Assembly: GCF_022539315.1 (NCBI RefSeq)
Contig: NC_066315.1
Location: 21,365,649-21,429,648 of the forward strand
Length of the DNA stretch: 64,000 nucleotides
DNA from: Serinus canaria
Lineage: Eukaryota; Chordata; Aves; Passeriformes; Fringillidae
Direction: 5' to 3'
This document shows positions 63,730 through 64,000 of the stretch, in pieces. The notes under the pieces were generated by a model that was not told the origin of the DNA, did no database searches, and saw nothing but the letters and a program-made list of their open reading frames with translations. The first letter of the stretch is position 1; each line of letters opens with the position of its first letter. The position numbers were made by a program, and so were the translations under genes.

Positions 63730-64000
63730 CCTGAAAACAAAATTGTAATATTAACTTAAATACTATGAATTTTTAAACCCCTGTGTATTGGGGGGAAGGT
63801 GAGGAGGAGAGTAAGCTCCAACAGTATTCAGGAAGGAATTTTCAACTTCCATTTCAGGCTTTTAGCTTTTTATAAAATGAACAAAAGTAAAACGAAAAAT
63901 CCCATCCCTCTCAAGTAAAACTTCCTCTCCTGATGCAGATTAGAGGTGATTTTCAGTTGGAAGAAGAAATCTGATAAGCAGCTTTCAACTGTTAGAATGA

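Larger units (their letters stand above)
57038..64000 (+). other. FAM171A1: FAM171A1 intron 5 (5' part, at least 7.0 kb)
   Basis: It starts with donor gtaggt. No frame downstream matches the next ectodomain segment, the transmembrane helix or the cytoplasmic tail, so the intron continues past the window end. It holds a T19 run (57639-57657), a small hairpin at 60720-60749 and an X-box-like motif at 63717. The rest is AT-rich sequence with short chance frames and no recognised repeat. Confidence 0.8.

Noticed and set aside
57038..64000. Search for FAM171A1 exon 6 and the transmembrane exon
   Set aside because: No frame starts with the expected Gly-Thr-Trp continuation after an AG in phase 1, and no matching hydrophobic helix exon is present.

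Overview
This is a vertebrate nuclear window, most likely from a bird. Three things point that way. There are several 3'-end fragments of CR1 LINEs, the typical retroposon of birds and other sauropsids. There are short, mostly solo, endogenous-retrovirus LTRs, one with the TGTC...GGACA ends of the avian ERVL-type family. Repeat density is low, and I recognise no L1 or Alu. I cannot name the species; a songbird is possible but unproven.

The only gene I can support is part of FAM171A1 (astroprincin) on the + strand. Four consecutive coding exons fit canonical AG/GT splice sites and one continuous reading frame: 40220-40447, 46649-46741, 51783-51941 and 56861-57037. Together they give 657 nt (219 codons), all from the extracellular half of this single-pass type I membrane protein. 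Exon 1 (signal peptide) must lie upstream of base 1. The exons for the end of the ectodomain, the transmembrane helix and the long cytoplasmic tail must lie beyond base 64000. Numbering the exons 2-5 relies on the known gene structure.

Layout: 1-40219 is the 3' part of a very long first intron. Introns of about 6.2, 5.0 and 4.9 kb separate the exons. 57038-64000 is the start of the next intron. About 99% of the window is therefore non-coding. The introns hold CR1 fragments (4681, 8753, 28262, 42190, 52681), three LTR insertions (23990-24283 with a perfect 6-bp target duplication, about 41645-42140, and 43820-44363), microsatellites and a 0.2-kb GGAA tract. They also hold perfect short-loop inverted repeats (16301, 24891, 50763 and smaller ones) and a few motif clusters that could be enhancers.

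No RNA gene, CRISPR array, operon or second protein-coding gene was recognised. Apart from the exons, most open frames look like chance frames in AT-rich intron or translations of microsatellite or LINE sequence. I found no clear new biological system. The best leads are the perfect hairpins, the CpG-retaining patch in intron 1, the CpG-dense fifth exon and the unclassified LTR with a 37-bp internal tandem repeat.
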